NCBI GenBank assembly: GCA_965207705.1
Contig: OZ242292.1
Location: 620,001 to 684,000, forward strand
DNA from: JAAOII01 sp965207705
GTDB lineage: Bacteria; Pseudomonadota; Gammaproteobacteria; CBDBNL01; JAAOII01
Reading direction: 5' to 3'
Length of the DNA stretch: 64,000 nt
This document shows positions 36,501 through 45,444 of the stretch, piece after piece; within the stretch, counting starts at the first letter, position 1, and every line of letters begins with the position of its first letter. The translations under genes were made by a program, and so were the position numbers. The notes below the pieces were generated by a model. The model made no database searches, was not told where the DNA came from, and saw only the letters and a program-made list of their open reading frames with translations.

Positions 36501-37289
36501 TTACCAATCTCCGTTAAGGTTCCAATTATAGGGCAAATAATCTGGGCGTTCTTTCATATCAATACCTTTGTATTTTTTTATCAATTTCTTTATTTCCTTT
36601 TTACCCCCAAAATCATCATCATACCATTTGAACAACTTAGAAAGCCGCACTTCCTTCGCTTTGCGACCGCTTGCATCAAATACTATATATACACCTTTGG
36701 TAGGGTCGCTCATAAACTTTCGTTCTTGCTCTTCCAGCTGCGCAAACAGTCCTTTACTAGTATAGGGTTCAGCGCGCAGATCTGGGCAGGATAAAGAAGC
36801 GCAATTTATTGCGTAATGAATACGTGGTTCATTCATCGGTCGTAGTATTTCATGTTCAATGTCATCTAAAGTATATTTTTTACCATCTAGTTCCCATTTG
36901 TGTATTTTCCAGACATTACGAATTAGCCCATCAAGGTTACGAATGCTTTCTTGTTCCTCCTCGCTAATGATTAAATCAACGGTCAGCAGATTATATACGT
37001 TAATCCAAAAAGCCATATCCTCAACAGGAGATAGGTTCTTGTGGTCTACTTGTTTAGCATTTTCCATTGCCTGCTTATGCAATGGGTCTTGCGACCAGCC
37101 GGCATAGTTTACTGAGGTTACAAAAATACCCTCCTTACGGTCGGTGGGGGATAGATACTTCTGCAGTAGTTCGCCGTAAGCGCTCATAAATTTTTGATGA
37201 GCGTTTTGCGAGTCCTGCGCATCAGCATAGGCAACTGAAGTGATTGACAACGGCAGAATTAATAGTATTGTTACAAAAATATTTCGCAT
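36501..37289 (-). CDS. secreted DUF547 protein
   Basis: 262 residues from MRNIF, with a signal peptide (cleavage near AYADA). The body matches DUF547 by pattern: MAFWINVYNLLTVDLI, EPRIHYAINCASLSCPDLRAEP and the terminal-domain WYDDDFGG. The conserved Cys-His-rich block suggests a papain-like or transglutaminase-like fold in this family, but activity is unproven. A longer frame to 37340 would run into tRNA-Pro, so the internal ATG is chosen. It is followed directly by greA. Confidence 0.9.
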   Translation of the reverse strand: MRNIFVTILLILPLSITSVAYADAQDSQNAHQKFMSAYGELLQKYLSPTDRKEGIFVTSVNYAGWSQDPLHKQAMENAKQVDHKNLSPVEDMAFWINVYNLLTVDLIISEEEQESIRNLDGLIRNVWKIHKWELDGKKYTLDDIEHEILRPMNEPRIHYAINCASLSCPDLRAEPYTSKGLFAQLEEQERKFMSDPTKGVYIVFDASGRKAKEVRLSKLFKWYDDDFGGKKEIKKLIKKYKGIDMKERPDYLPYNWNLNGDW

Positions 37290-37304
37290 AATCTTTATTT
37301 CAAA

Positions 37305-37378
37305 TCGGGACGGCAGGATTTGAACCTGCGACCACCACACCCCCAGCGTGGTGCGCTACCAGGCTGCGCTACGCCCCG
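37305..37378 (-). tRNA. tRNA-Pro (GGG)
   Basis: 74-nt cloverleaf on the minus strand: acceptor CGGGGCG/CGTCCCG with discriminator A, D-arm AGCGCAGCCTGGTAGCGC, anticodon stem CCACG/TGTGG with loop CTGGGGG (anticodon GGG) and T-arm AGGTTCAAATCCT. The 3' CCA is not encoded (ATTTG follows). It lies between pheT and the DUF547 gene. Confidence 0.94.
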
Positions 37379-37414
37379 TTCATTTATATAATAATTACAT
37401 TTTACACTAAAATT

Positions 37415-39988
37415 TTAAACGCGCAGGGTTATGCCGTGTTTGGTTTGCAGTTGTTGCAAGAGTTTATCAACTGAGGAGTTAAGATACTCATCTGTCAGAG
37501 TTGCATCATCTGCCTGCCAAGTGAGACGCAACGCTAAACTCTTTTTACCAGCTCCCAGTTCGGATGAAGTATATATGTCAAGAAGGTCTATCTGCCGCAG
37601 GTTTTTGTCTAAAGCATTTTGGATGTATTCTTGTAACAAACCAAAGCTGGTGTTTTCATCCAGCACTAAAGCAAGCTCGCGTCGCGCATAAGGTTGGCGA
37701 GAGAATCTGACATAATCGGTGCTACCTCTCTCTTCAAGCGCATCAAGGCGGACTTCCAAAAAATAGACATCAGTTTTCTTTAGTTTATAAGCGGCTGCAA
37801 TTTGTGGATGCAATAATCCTGCCATGCCTATGTTAGTTGTATTCTTATTCGCCGACTCAGCAGAAGGTTTGGATGACTTAACTATACGAACAAATTGGCG
37901 TGGATGAAAGATTGAATCTGGAGTTTTCTTTGATTTAGCTTTTGATATACTTGGGGATGTACTTGGGGATGTACCTGGAGATGTACTTAGGGATTTATTT
38001 TTGGCTGTGTTTCCAGGTGATTGCTGCCAGGGATATGCCACAGACACTCCTTGCTCTGCTCCCCATAAAGATATGAGGCAATTAATATCCGCCACTAAAG
38101 AGGATAAATCATAAGCGCTCTCTCCCCAACGAGAACTACCCTGCGGCTGCGCTATCACCATGCCTATATATGATTGCTGCATATATGATAACTTGTTATT
38201 ATTGTCTTGATGCGGAACAAAACATAAGCCCATTTCAAAAAGCTTTTGATTTTCTACGTGTCCCGATTGGTGTCGCTGATTATGAGCAAGCGTGCTGAGC
38301 ATGCCTGGCAACAAACTATTACGCATTACCGCCATATCCGATGAGATAGGATTAACAAGTTTCAGTGGTGATATATTGGGGTCAATAAGCGCAATTTCTT
38401 TTTCACTAACAAAACTGTAGGTTATGATTTCATTGAATCCGCGCGCCGCAAGCAGCTCGCGAATTTCATCCTCGCGTAAAGTGTATTCACCTGTTAGGCG
38501 TGGTTGCAAGGCGCCAGACGGAAGCGTCAAAGGAATTTTATCGTAACCATAAATACGCGCCAGTTCTTCACATAAGGCAGCAGGACAATCAATATCAGAG
38601 CGATGGCTGGGGATGCGGATTTGCCATACAGCACCCTTGCCATTATCATTTTGCTTGGAGATGATTTCCATTCCTAAAGAAACAAGAATTTTCTCAATCT
38701 GTGACTCTTTGATTTCAAAGCCAAGGAAGCTGCAAGTCCACTCTTGAGCAAGTTCCAACTCAAGTGCTTTTGGTAGATGTTCGTCACTCAATGCTTCAGT
38801 TATGGGACAAGGGCTGCCACCAGCTGCATCAACTAAGAGCTTGGTTGCTCTTTCAATTGCCAGCCGTGGAAGGTGCGGGTCTACGCCACGTTCAAATCTG
38901 TGAGCTGCCTCAGTTACCAAGTTATATTTTTGCTGTTTGCCAAAAACAGATTCAGGAGTAAAGAAAGCTCCCTCTAAAAATACATCCGCAGTATTATCCG
39001 CGATGGCGGAATCCTTGCCGCCCATAACTCCTGCCAGCGCCAGGGGTTTTTCGTGATCTGCTATTAACAGGTCATCCTCTGCTAATGTAAGCACAGTGCC
39101 ATCAAGCAGGGTTAGCTTTTCAGCGGGCTTGGCGCGCCGCACTCTTATGCCACCTTTAATTCTGGTTAAGTCAAAAGCATGCAGGGGCTGTCCTAATTCC
39201 TGCATAACATAGTTGGTTATATCCACCGCAATGTTTATAGGGTTTAGTCCCGAATCGCGCAGCTTCTGTTGCATCCAGTTAGGAGTGGGACGGGATAAGT
39301 CAACACCTTTAATTATTCTGCCGAGGTAGCGGGGACAATCCTGAGGGGATAATAATTCTATGGGTAACTCATCTTTACCGCTAACAGGCAGCTGTTCACT
39401 ATCAAGTGGGTTAATTTGTAAAGAATTAATTGCCGCTACTTCCCTAGCAACTCCCATTATGCTGAGGCAGTCGCCACGATTAGGAGTGATACTTATATCA
39501 AGCTGAGCATCTGCCACAGTAACGTATTTCTCAATTGAAGAGCCAAGTTGCGCATCCCCAAGTTGCGCATATATGTCCAGCTCCATAATTCCCTCATGTT
39601 CATCACTTAATCCCAGTTCCTTGCTGGAACAAAGCATTCCTGCGGAAGCAGTGCCGCGAATCTTGCTCTCTTTTATCTTAATTCCCCCTGGCAATTTAGT
39701 GCCTGGTACAGCAAGAGCTACTTTGATGCCAGGACGGACATTAGCGGCTCCGCATACAATTGAATATTCTTTGCTACCATCTGTAACCCTACAAAGTTTT
39801 AACCTATCCGCGTTAGGATGGGGGGATGTCTCCAGAACCTCAGCCACTTTAATATGCTGCAGATGTTCAGTATCAGGAGATATAGTTTTTTCAACCTCCA
39901 GCCCTGCTTGGGTTAAATCATAAGCAATTTTTGCAAGGTCATGCGGAGGATTAATCCATTCGCGCAACCATTTTTCGCTAACTAACAT
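37415..39988 (-). CDS. pheT: phenylalanyl-tRNA synthetase beta subunit
   Basis: 857 residues against about 795 in E. coli. Domains in order: EMAP-like tRNA-binding domain (about 40-150, with GAANVRPG), B3/B4 editing domain, B5, the catalytic-like core and the C-terminal FDX-ACB domain (SRQPYARRELALVLDE onward). A roughly 35-residue low-complexity insert near 660-690 (TAKNKSLSTSPGTSPSTSPS, then Lys-rich) explains most of the extra length; it is encoded by a 12-bp tandem repeat and falls before FHPRQ. It follows pheS by 14 bases. Confidence 0.97.
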   Translation of the reverse strand: MLVSEKWLREWINPPHDLAKIAYDLTQAGLEVEKTISPDTEHLQHIKVAEVLETSPHPNADRLKLCRVTDGSKEYSIVCGAANVRPGIKVALAVPGTKLPGGIKIKESKIRGTASAGMLCSSKELGLSDEHEGIMELDIYAQLGDAQLGSSIEKYVTVADAQLDISITPNRGDCLSIMGVAREVAAINSLQINPLDSEQLPVSGKDELPIELLSPQDCPRYLGRIIKGVDLSRPTPNWMQQKLRDSGLNPINIAVDITNYVMQELGQPLHAFDLTRIKGGIRVRRAKPAEKLTLLDGTVLTLAEDDLLIADHEKPLALAGVMGGKDSAIADNTADVFLEGAFFTPESVFGKQQKYNLVTEAAHRFERGVDPHLPRLAIERATKLLVDAAGGSPCPITEALSDEHLPKALELELAQEWTCSFLGFEIKESQIEKILVSLGMEIISKQNDNGKGAVWQIRIPSHRSDIDCPAALCEELARIYGYDKIPLTLPSGALQPRLTGEYTLREDEIRELLAARGFNEIITYSFVSEKEIALIDPNISPLKLVNPISSDMAVMRNSLLPGMLSTLAHNQRHQSGHVENQKLFEMGLCFVPHQDNNNKLSYMQQSYIGMVIAQPQGSSRWGESAYDLSSLVADINCLISLWGAEQGVSVAYPWQQSPGNTAKNKSLSTSPGTSPSTSPSISKAKSKKTPDSIFHPRQFVRIVKSSKPSAESANKNTTNIGMAGLLHPQIAAAYKLKKTDVYFLEVRLDALEERGSTDYVRFSRQPYARRELALVLDENTSFGLLQEYIQNALDKNLRQIDLLDIYTSSELGAGKKSLALRLTWQADDATLTDEYLNSSVDKLLQQLQTKHGITLRV
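37952..37987 (-). repeat. 12-bp tandem repeat inside pheT
   Basis: Three 12-base units on the plus strand (TGGGGATGTACT, TGGGGATGTACC, TGGAGATGTACT), plus a diverged fourth to the left, encode STSP-like tetrapeptides in a surface loop of PheT. Confidence 0.88.
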
Positions 39989-40002
39989 TTACAAGCCCGA
40001 CC

Positions 40003-41001
40003 TTAGACAAACTGCTGAAGAAAACGTAAATCATTTTCATAAAAAGAACGTAAATCATTAATGCCGTAATAAAGCATAGCCATTCTTTCAATGCCTAAGC
40101 CAAAAGCAAAACCCGAATATTTATCTGGGTCAATTCCTCCATGCTTTAAGACATTGGGATGCACCATACCACAACCAAGAATTTCCAGCCATTTCTCGCC
40201 TTCATCTTTGCCATCTTGCCATAGAATATCAACTTCTGCCGAGGGCTCGGTGAAAGGAAAGTAGGAAGCGCGAAAACGCAGCTTAATCTCTCTGCCAAAA
40301 AAGGCATTGATAAAACTCTGTAAAGTACCTTTTAGGTCGGTGAAACTAATATCTTTATCTATTAGCATACCCTCAATCTGATGAAACATAGGAGTGTGAG
40401 TGGCATCATAGTCGCAGCGATATGTTTTGCCGGGACAGATTATACGAATCGGCGGCTGTTTAGTTTCCATAGCTCTAATCTGCCCAGTAGAAGTATGAGT
40501 GCGCAGCAACTGACCATCACTAAAATAGAAGGTGTCATGCAAGGTACGGGCTGGATGCAGTGGGGGGAAATTAAGGGCTTGAAAATTGTAGTAGTCAGAT
40601 TCCATTTCAGGTCCAACCACCGTCTCATAGCCAGCTTGACGAAAGATGTCTTCAAGTCGTCTTCTCATCCTGCTTACTGGATGCCAGCTGCCATATCTTA
40701 CCCCATAGTTAGGTAAGCTTATATCAGTGGTGTCATTCAGCAGGGACGCATTGAGTTTCGCTTGCGCCAGTTGTTGTGATTTTTCCGCTAATGCTTGCTG
40801 AGTATGAACTTTAATGTCATTGAGACGCCCTCCCATCGCCGCCCTCTCGTCGCTTGGTAAGGAACCAAGCTGCTTCAGTAATAAGGTTAAAGTCCCCTTT
40901 TTGCCAAGATAAGCAATTTTGATGCTTTCAATAGAAGATTCATCTTGCGCTTTTTTCAAAGCATCTGAAATCTCCTGTGCAAGCTGTTCTATATCCTGCA
41001 C
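40003..41001 (-). CDS. pheS: phenylalanyl-tRNA synthetase alpha subunit
   Basis: Catalytic class II subunit, 332 residues. It has the N-terminal coiled coil (about 1-90), motif 2 region HTSTGQIRAME with ICPGKTYRCDYDATH, FHQIEGMLIDKDISF, and motif 3 GFAFGLGIERMAMLYYGI. Together with PheT it forms the alpha2-beta2 enzyme. It lies 41 bases after rplT, in a gap holding repeated AGCTCTTTTA units. Confidence 0.98.
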   Translation of the reverse strand: MQDIEQLAQEISDALKKAQDESSIESIKIAYLGKKGTLTLLLKQLGSLPSDERAAMGGRLNDIKVHTQQALAEKSQQLAQAKLNASLLNDTTDISLPNYGVRYGSWHPVSRMRRRLEDIFRQAGYETVVGPEMESDYYNFQALNFPPLHPARTLHDTFYFSDGQLLRTHTSTGQIRAMETKQPPIRIICPGKTYRCDYDATHTPMFHQIEGMLIDKDISFTDLKGTLQSFINAFFGREIKLRFRASYFPFTEPSAEVDILWQDGKDEGEKWLEILGCGMVHPNVLKHGGIDPDKYSGFAFGLGIERMAMLYYGINDLRSFYENDLRFLQQFV

Positions 41002-41042
41002 TGCCGCAATTGTTCTTTATAGAGCTCTTTTACAAAGCTCTT

Positions 41043-41396
41043 TTATAAAGCTGCCTTGACTTTGCTTGCCAAGGTGGCAAAATCCTCTTTATGATTAACT
41101 GCTAGCTCAGCCATCATCTTACGATTCACCTCTATGGAACACTTGTTGAGACCAGCAATAAATTGGCTATAGCTCATACCATGCTCACGCACCGCAGCAT
41201 TTATGCGAATAATCCATAAAGCGCGTATATCTCTTTTGCGATTTCTGCGATCGCGATAGGCGTATTGTTCGGCTTTAATAACCGCTTGTTTTGCTACTTT
41301 ATAGGTGCGGCTACGCGCTCCATAGTAACCCTTTGCTAGTTTTAGGACTTTAGTGTGCCTTTTATGGGCTACGATTGCTTTTTTGACTCTTGCCAT
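41043..41396 (-). CDS. rplT: 50S ribosomal protein L20
   Basis: 117 residues, basic, matching L20: KRHTKVLKLAKGYYGARSRTYKVAKQAV and YRDRRNRKRDIRALWI. It binds 23S rRNA early in assembly and in E. coli represses the rpmI-rplT transcript. It lies 43 bases after rpmI in the conserved infC-rpmI-rplT order. Confidence 0.98.
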   Translation of the reverse strand: MARVKKAIVAHKRHTKVLKLAKGYYGARSRTYKVAKQAVIKAEQYAYRDRRNRKRDIRALWIIRINAAVREHGMSYSQFIAGLNKCSIEVNRKMMAELAVNHKEDFATLASKVKAAL

Positions 41397-41439
41397 CTTA
41401 GTTATGTATTTCTATATTCGTAATATATGTTGTCAGCAA

Positions 41440-41631
41440 CTAATGCGCTAACATTGTCTTCACCAAGCGTGCATCAACAGCAGCCAATAATTTAGGGCTA
41501 CGCAGATGGCGTTTACGTTTAGTGCTTTTGCAACTAAAATTATGGCTGGTGAACGACTGACGGTGCTTATAACCCCCAGCGGTCTTCTTAAAACGTTTTG
41601 CAGCGCCTCTAACTGTCTTAATTTTAGGCAT
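41440..41631 (-). CDS. rpmI: 50S ribosomal protein L35
   Basis: 63 residues: PKIKTVRGAAKRFKKTAGG and the basic KSTKRKRHLRSP are the L35 signature. The 115-base gap from infC (41632-41746) is where L20-dependent control sits in E. coli; I see AT-rich sequence there but did not confirm a pseudoknot. Confidence 0.97.
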   Translation of the reverse strand: MPKIKTVRGAAKRFKKTAGGYKHRQSFTSHNFSCKSTKRKRHLRSPKLLAAVDARLVKTMLAH

Positions 41632-41746
41632 ATTTTATATTCCTTGTTTACTTGTGTAATGATTTTTCAAAATTATGTATATTTTACATAAGAAAGAGAG
41701 TAAATTGTTATGTTTTACAAATATTTTTTATTTTTAGGTAAGTAAT

Positions 41747-42433
41747 TTATACTGCTTCTGGCGTTGCTTTTACTTCAGGCATTGCTTCTGGCTCTGGTGC
41801 TGGCTTTACTTCTGGCACTGGCTTTGACTCTGGCTTCCCCTCTGACATTGGCTTCTCCCCTGACGCTGGCTTTGACTCTGGCGCTGGCTTTGCATCCGCA
41901 TCAGGCAAGGGTTTAGTCGCCTTCTTTTTTAAGGTGGGTTTGAAAACCGTCACCATAAGCTTACCTTCCAGTTTGGTTTTTTGTTCAAGATCAGCGATAC
42001 CTTCTAAATCAGCTTCAATCCTTTTCAGCATATCATACCCCCTGTCTTTATATACGACCTCTCTGCCTCTAAATCTTATGGTTACTTTTGCTCTATCACC
42101 AGCATTCAGAAATTTAATCAGTTTTTTAAGCTTTACATCATAATCACCCTGCTCGGTACCAGGACGGAATTTGACTTCCTTGAGAAAAGTTCTTTTATGT
42201 TTCTTTTTCGCTTGCCCGAGTTGTTTCTTTTTTTCAAAGATATGTTTTTTGTAATCAAGTATTTTACAGACCAGTGGTTTTGCATCCCCTGACATAAGCA
42301 CCAAATCCATATTCAGTTTTTTTGCTTGGCGCAAGGCATCATCAAATTTTATAATCCCCATTTGCTCGCCCTTATCTGATATCAAACGAACCTTATCGGT
42401 TTTTATTTGATCGTTTATTTTTACTTTGTTCAA
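41747..42433 (-). CDS. infC: translation initiation factor IF-3
   Basis: 228 residues. The N-domain (INDQIKTDKVRLISDKGEQMG), the linker rich in Lys, and the C-domain (EVKFRPGTEQGDYDVKLKK, KVTIRFRGREV) are standard. The first usable start is TTG, a rare codon; infC commonly uses a poor start so that IF-3 discriminates against its own mRNA. A Pro/Lys/Glu-rich C-terminal tail of about 48 residues (KPAPESKPASGEKPMSEGK and onward) is absent from E. coli IF-3 (180 aa). It lies 11 bases after thrS. Confidence 0.96.
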   Translation of the reverse strand: MNKVKINDQIKTDKVRLISDKGEQMGIIKFDDALRQAKKLNMDLVLMSGDAKPLVCKILDYKKHIFEKKKQLGQAKKKHKRTFLKEVKFRPGTEQGDYDVKLKKLIKFLNAGDRAKVTIRFRGREVVYKDRGYDMLKRIEADLEGIADLEQKTKLEGKLMVTVFKPTLKKKATKPLPDADAKPAPESKPASGEKPMSEGKPESKPVPEVKPAPEPEAMPEVKATPEAV

Positions 42434-42444
42434 ATTGCTACTAC

Positions 42445-44472
42445 TTATGATTGATTATTTGATTTATTACCAGATAAATTAATTAAATCTGCATGAATAT
42501 CAGGATAAGGTTCCTCGCGCAAAAGCTGCACAAAACTACCAAGAGACATGGAACCCAAATCCTTGTCTTCTCCCTTACGAGTTGCGCGGACGGCAACGGT
42601 CTTGGCTGCTACCTCTTTATCTCCTACTATTAATTGATAATTTACTTTGTTCATTGTCTGTTCACGAATTTTATATCCAATCTTTTCATTTCGCATATCA
42701 AGTGTCACACGAAATTTATTCATTTCTCTTCCTTCCCTTCCTTCATTCCCGCCTTCATTTCCCTCAGCCCTCACTGCCCCTTGCTTTAGCTTATTATAAA
42801 CCTCAGTTGCGTAAGATGCTTGAGATTCACTTATATTCATAACCGCAATCTGCACTGGCGCCAACCAAAAAGGTAATCTGCCTGCATAGTGTTCTATCAT
42901 TATACCAATAAATCTCTCCATTGAGCCAAGAACTGCTTGATGAAGCATAATTGGGGTATGTTTTGCCCCATCGGTGCCAACATATTCCGCCCCCAAACGT
43001 TGCGGCATAGAAAAATCTGCCTGAATAGTCCCACATTGCCAGATTCTTCCTATTTGGTCTCTAAGAGAAAATTCAATCTTAGGTCCATAAAAGGCACCCT
43101 CGCCAGGCAATAGCTCCCATTCCAAGTCCTCATTATCCAGTGCCTGTTGAAGAGCTCGCTCAGATTTATCCCATATCTCATCACTGCCCACTCTTTGCTC
43201 GGGCCTTGTGGAGAGTTTCATAATTATATCAGTAAAACCAAATGCTGTATAAATTTTTTGAGTTAATGCGATGCAACGAGATACTTCCTGTTGGATTTGT
43301 TCCTCAGTGATAAAAATATGAGCATCGTCTTGAGTAAAATTGCGCGCTCTTAGCATGCCATGCAAAGTCCCAGATGGCTCATTGCGATGCACATTACCAA
43401 ACTCGGCAAACCTTAAAGGTAATTCACGATAACTATGCAGTCCTCGTTTAAATACCTGCACATGTCCAGGACAGTTCATAGGTTTAATCGCATAAGTGCG
43501 ATTCTCTGAGTTAGTGGTAAACATCATATCTTGGAATTTGTCCCAATGGCCTGACTTCTCCCACAATTCTCTTGCCATTATTTGCGGGGTTTTTATTTCA
43601 TCATAGCCGGCGGTAGCCATTACCTGGCGCATAAAATTTTCTACTATTACATAAATCGTGGTTCCGCGTGGGTGCCAGAATATCATCCCTGGCGCTTCCT
43701 CCTGTGAATGGAATAAGGATAGCTGCTTACCAATTTTACGGTGGTCACGTTTCTCCGCCTCTGCAAGACGATGCAGGTACTCATCCAGATCCTTTTGGGT
43801 GAGCCAGCAAGTTCCGTATATCCGCTGCAGCATTTCGTTGCGTGAATCGCCGCGCCAATAGGCACCAGCAAGTTTCATAAGTTTGAATGCTCCTATATGC
43901 TGCATGTTAGGAACATGCGGTCCGCGGCACATATCCACGTATTCTTGATGAAAGTACAACTGAAACTCAGTTTCTTGGGGCATACCCTTGATGAGTTCCA
44001 GCTTGTATGACTCGCCACGTTGAGTGAAAACATCTATTACTTCTTGACGCGGTAAGGTCTTTTTAATAACCTCATAACCACTTTTGGCAAGTTCTTTCAT
44101 CCGTTGCTCTATGGTTAATAAATCCTCTGTGGTTAATGGTTTATCAAGAGCCACATCATAGTAAAAACCATCTTCTATGACTGGACCTATTGCCATTTTG
44201 CTGTTGGGGTAAAGCTGTTTAAGAGCATGCCCCAATAAATGAGCGCAGGAATGACGGATGATTTCCATGCCTGCGGGGTCTTTTGCGGTTATAATTTTCA
44301 GTTGTGCATCTGCAGCCAATATGTCTGAGGTGTCGTGCGGCTTGCCATCCACTACTGCTGCAAGAGTAGCGCGTGCCAACCCAGCACCTATAGATTCTGC
44401 CACTTCCATAATAGGAAGAGGTTGTTCATACTGACGCACTGCGCCGTCCGCTAAGGTTATATTAATTGTCAA
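42445..44472 (-). CDS. thrS: threonyl-tRNA synthetase
   Basis: 675 residues against 642 in E. coli. Domains: TGS (about 1-60), editing domain with HSCAHLLGHAL and the YVDMCRGPHV zinc-type site, class II core with PMNCPGHVQVFK, RNFTQDDAHIF and GAFYGPKIEF, and the anticodon-binding domain (about 550-660). The last contains an insert (AVRAEGNEGGNEGREGREMN, about 578-597) of Glu/Gly/Asn repeats where E. coli has only a short loop before DMRNEKIGYKIRE. First gene of the translation operon. Confidence 0.97.
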   Translation of the reverse strand: MTINITLADGAVRQYEQPLPIMEVAESIGAGLARATLAAVVDGKPHDTSDILAADAQLKIITAKDPAGMEIIRHSCAHLLGHALKQLYPNSKMAIGPVIEDGFYYDVALDKPLTTEDLLTIEQRMKELAKSGYEVIKKTLPRQEVIDVFTQRGESYKLELIKGMPQETEFQLYFHQEYVDMCRGPHVPNMQHIGAFKLMKLAGAYWRGDSRNEMLQRIYGTCWLTQKDLDEYLHRLAEAEKRDHRKIGKQLSLFHSQEEAPGMIFWHPRGTTIYVIVENFMRQVMATAGYDEIKTPQIMARELWEKSGHWDKFQDMMFTTNSENRTYAIKPMNCPGHVQVFKRGLHSYRELPLRFAEFGNVHRNEPSGTLHGMLRARNFTQDDAHIFITEEQIQQEVSRCIALTQKIYTAFGFTDIIMKLSTRPEQRVGSDEIWDKSERALQQALDNEDLEWELLPGEGAFYGPKIEFSLRDQIGRIWQCGTIQADFSMPQRLGAEYVGTDGAKHTPIMLHQAVLGSMERFIGIMIEHYAGRLPFWLAPVQIAVMNISESQASYATEVYNKLKQGAVRAEGNEGGNEGREGREMNKFRVTLDMRNEKIGYKIREQTMNKVNYQLIVGDKEVAAKTVAVRATRKGEDKDLGSMSLGSFVQLLREEPYPDIHADLINLSGNKSNNQS
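42724..42769 (-). repeat. simple-sequence repeat inside thrS
   Basis: Degenerate CTTCC/CTTCATTCC units on the plus strand encode EGNEGGNEGREGRE in the anticodon-binding domain. The unit lengths stay in frame. Confidence 0.75.
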
Positions 44473-44513
44473 GTTTATAAGCTAAATTTCAACTTCCATT
44501 TTCATTAAAACAA

Positions 44514-44587
44514 TAGGCACGATTGGACTCGAACCAACGACCCCTACCATGTCAAGGTAGTGCTCTAACCAGCTGAGCTACGCGCCT
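44514..44587 (-). tRNA. tRNA-Val (GAC)
   Basis: 74-nt cloverleaf on the minus strand: acceptor AGGCGCG/CGTGCCT with discriminator A, D-arm AGCTCAGCTGGTTAGAGC, anticodon stem CTACC/GGTAG with loop TTGACAT (anticodon GAC), T-arm TGGTTCGAGTCCA. No 3' CCA is encoded (TTG follows). It lies upstream of thrS. Confidence 0.95.
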
Positions 44588-44626
44588 ATCATCAATATCA
44601 GATATTATAGGGCAAGGGTACATCTT

Positions 44627-44757
44627 TTGCAAGAATATTTCCGCTGTGAATTAACGACAATGTGTCTGTAGGGGCGGTAGCCGTGCTTGCAAGAATATTT
44701 CTGCTGTGAATTAACGACAATGTGTCTGTAGGGGCGGTAGCTGCGCTCCGCCCGCAT
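44627..44757. repeat. GC-rich element, tandem pair with 60-bp period
   Basis: The block TTGCAAGAATATTTCCGCTG, then GAATTAACGACAATGTGTCT and GTAGGGGCGGTAGC, occurs at 44627 and again at 44687. The second copy carries the full closing arm GCTCCGCCCGCATTTG; the first is cut at the junction. It lies 3' of the 44773-45405 gene and upstream of tRNA-Val. Confidence 0.85.
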
Positions 44758-44772
44758 TTGATAATAATATGC

Positions 44773-45405
44773 TTATTTGTTTGGCTTATCCGATTCAGAC
44801 GATCCAGACGATTCTACCCCAGCAGAAGATTCCCAGATGCTTCCTCCTTCTGTATGACCAAATAATAGCTCGCTAACTGTAGTTATTTTTGTCGGACCAC
44901 TAATTGTTAAATGGACGTTAGTTATATTACTGTTATAAGAGCTGCCTGCTAGTATGCCAGACAGATCTTCTGCAGCTAATCCATCAAACTCTATATAGAT
45001 ATTGCTAATTTTTGCCTCCCTTAAGTGGCCAAATAATCCTCCACTAGTATCAGTAGTATTGTCTAAGGAGGTTAAAAATGTCACGTGATGGCTATTCCCT
45101 AATAAGACACCAGTAAAAGGGTTATCATTAGTTCCTATGGGTTGCCAGTCATCAACATCATATAATACTAAGTCATCAATCAGTTCGTAACCAGCGGTTA
45201 GATCTAAATTGATAAGTCCTAAATCAGCAGAGCTATGTATCTCTAATAACCCATTGCCATCTGTATCAGCTAACTCGTCAGAACCCGTCCGTACATCTAA
45301 CAAATCACTGTCTTCAATCTCCATAGCGCCAACTGGGGCTGAAGATAAAAATAACATCACTAACAGAGATAAATATCCCTTAAAATATAATTTATATTTA
45401 CACAT
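44773..45405 (-). CDS. secreted GLUG-like surface protein
   Basis: 210 residues with signal peptide (cleavage near PVGAM). The mature part follows the pattern of bacterial GLUG-motif proteins: a Ca-binding-like DTDGNGLLEIHS, YELIDDLVLYDVDDWQPIG, FTGVLLGNSHHVTFL and GGLFGHLREAKISNIYI. Such domains usually recur many times in adhesins; here there is about one and a half. The C-terminus is Ser-rich (SSGSSESDKPNK). It lies just downstream of the large lipoprotein and may work with it; function is inferred only. Confidence 0.8.
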   Translation of the reverse strand: MCKYKLYFKGYLSLLVMLFLSSAPVGAMEIEDSDLLDVRTGSDELADTDGNGLLEIHSSADLGLINLDLTAGYELIDDLVLYDVDDWQPIGTNDNPFTGVLLGNSHHVTFLTSLDNTTDTSGGLFGHLREAKISNIYIEFDGLAAEDLSGILAGSSYNSNITNVHLTISGPTKITTVSELLFGHTEGGSIWESSAGVESSGSSESDKPNK

Positions 45406-45444
45406 AATAAAAATATTAGTTACTAAAAAATTGATTAACTGAAC

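Noticed and set aside
37290..37340. Extended start of the DUF547 protein
   Set aside because: It overlaps tRNA-Pro; the internal ATG opens a proper signal peptide.
37860..38000. PheT insert as an intein
   Set aside because: Only about 35 low-complexity residues; no splicing motifs or endonuclease domain.
42434..42444. ATT start for infC as in E. coli
   Set aside because: The only ATT nearby is out of frame; TTG at 42433 is the first usable in-frame start.
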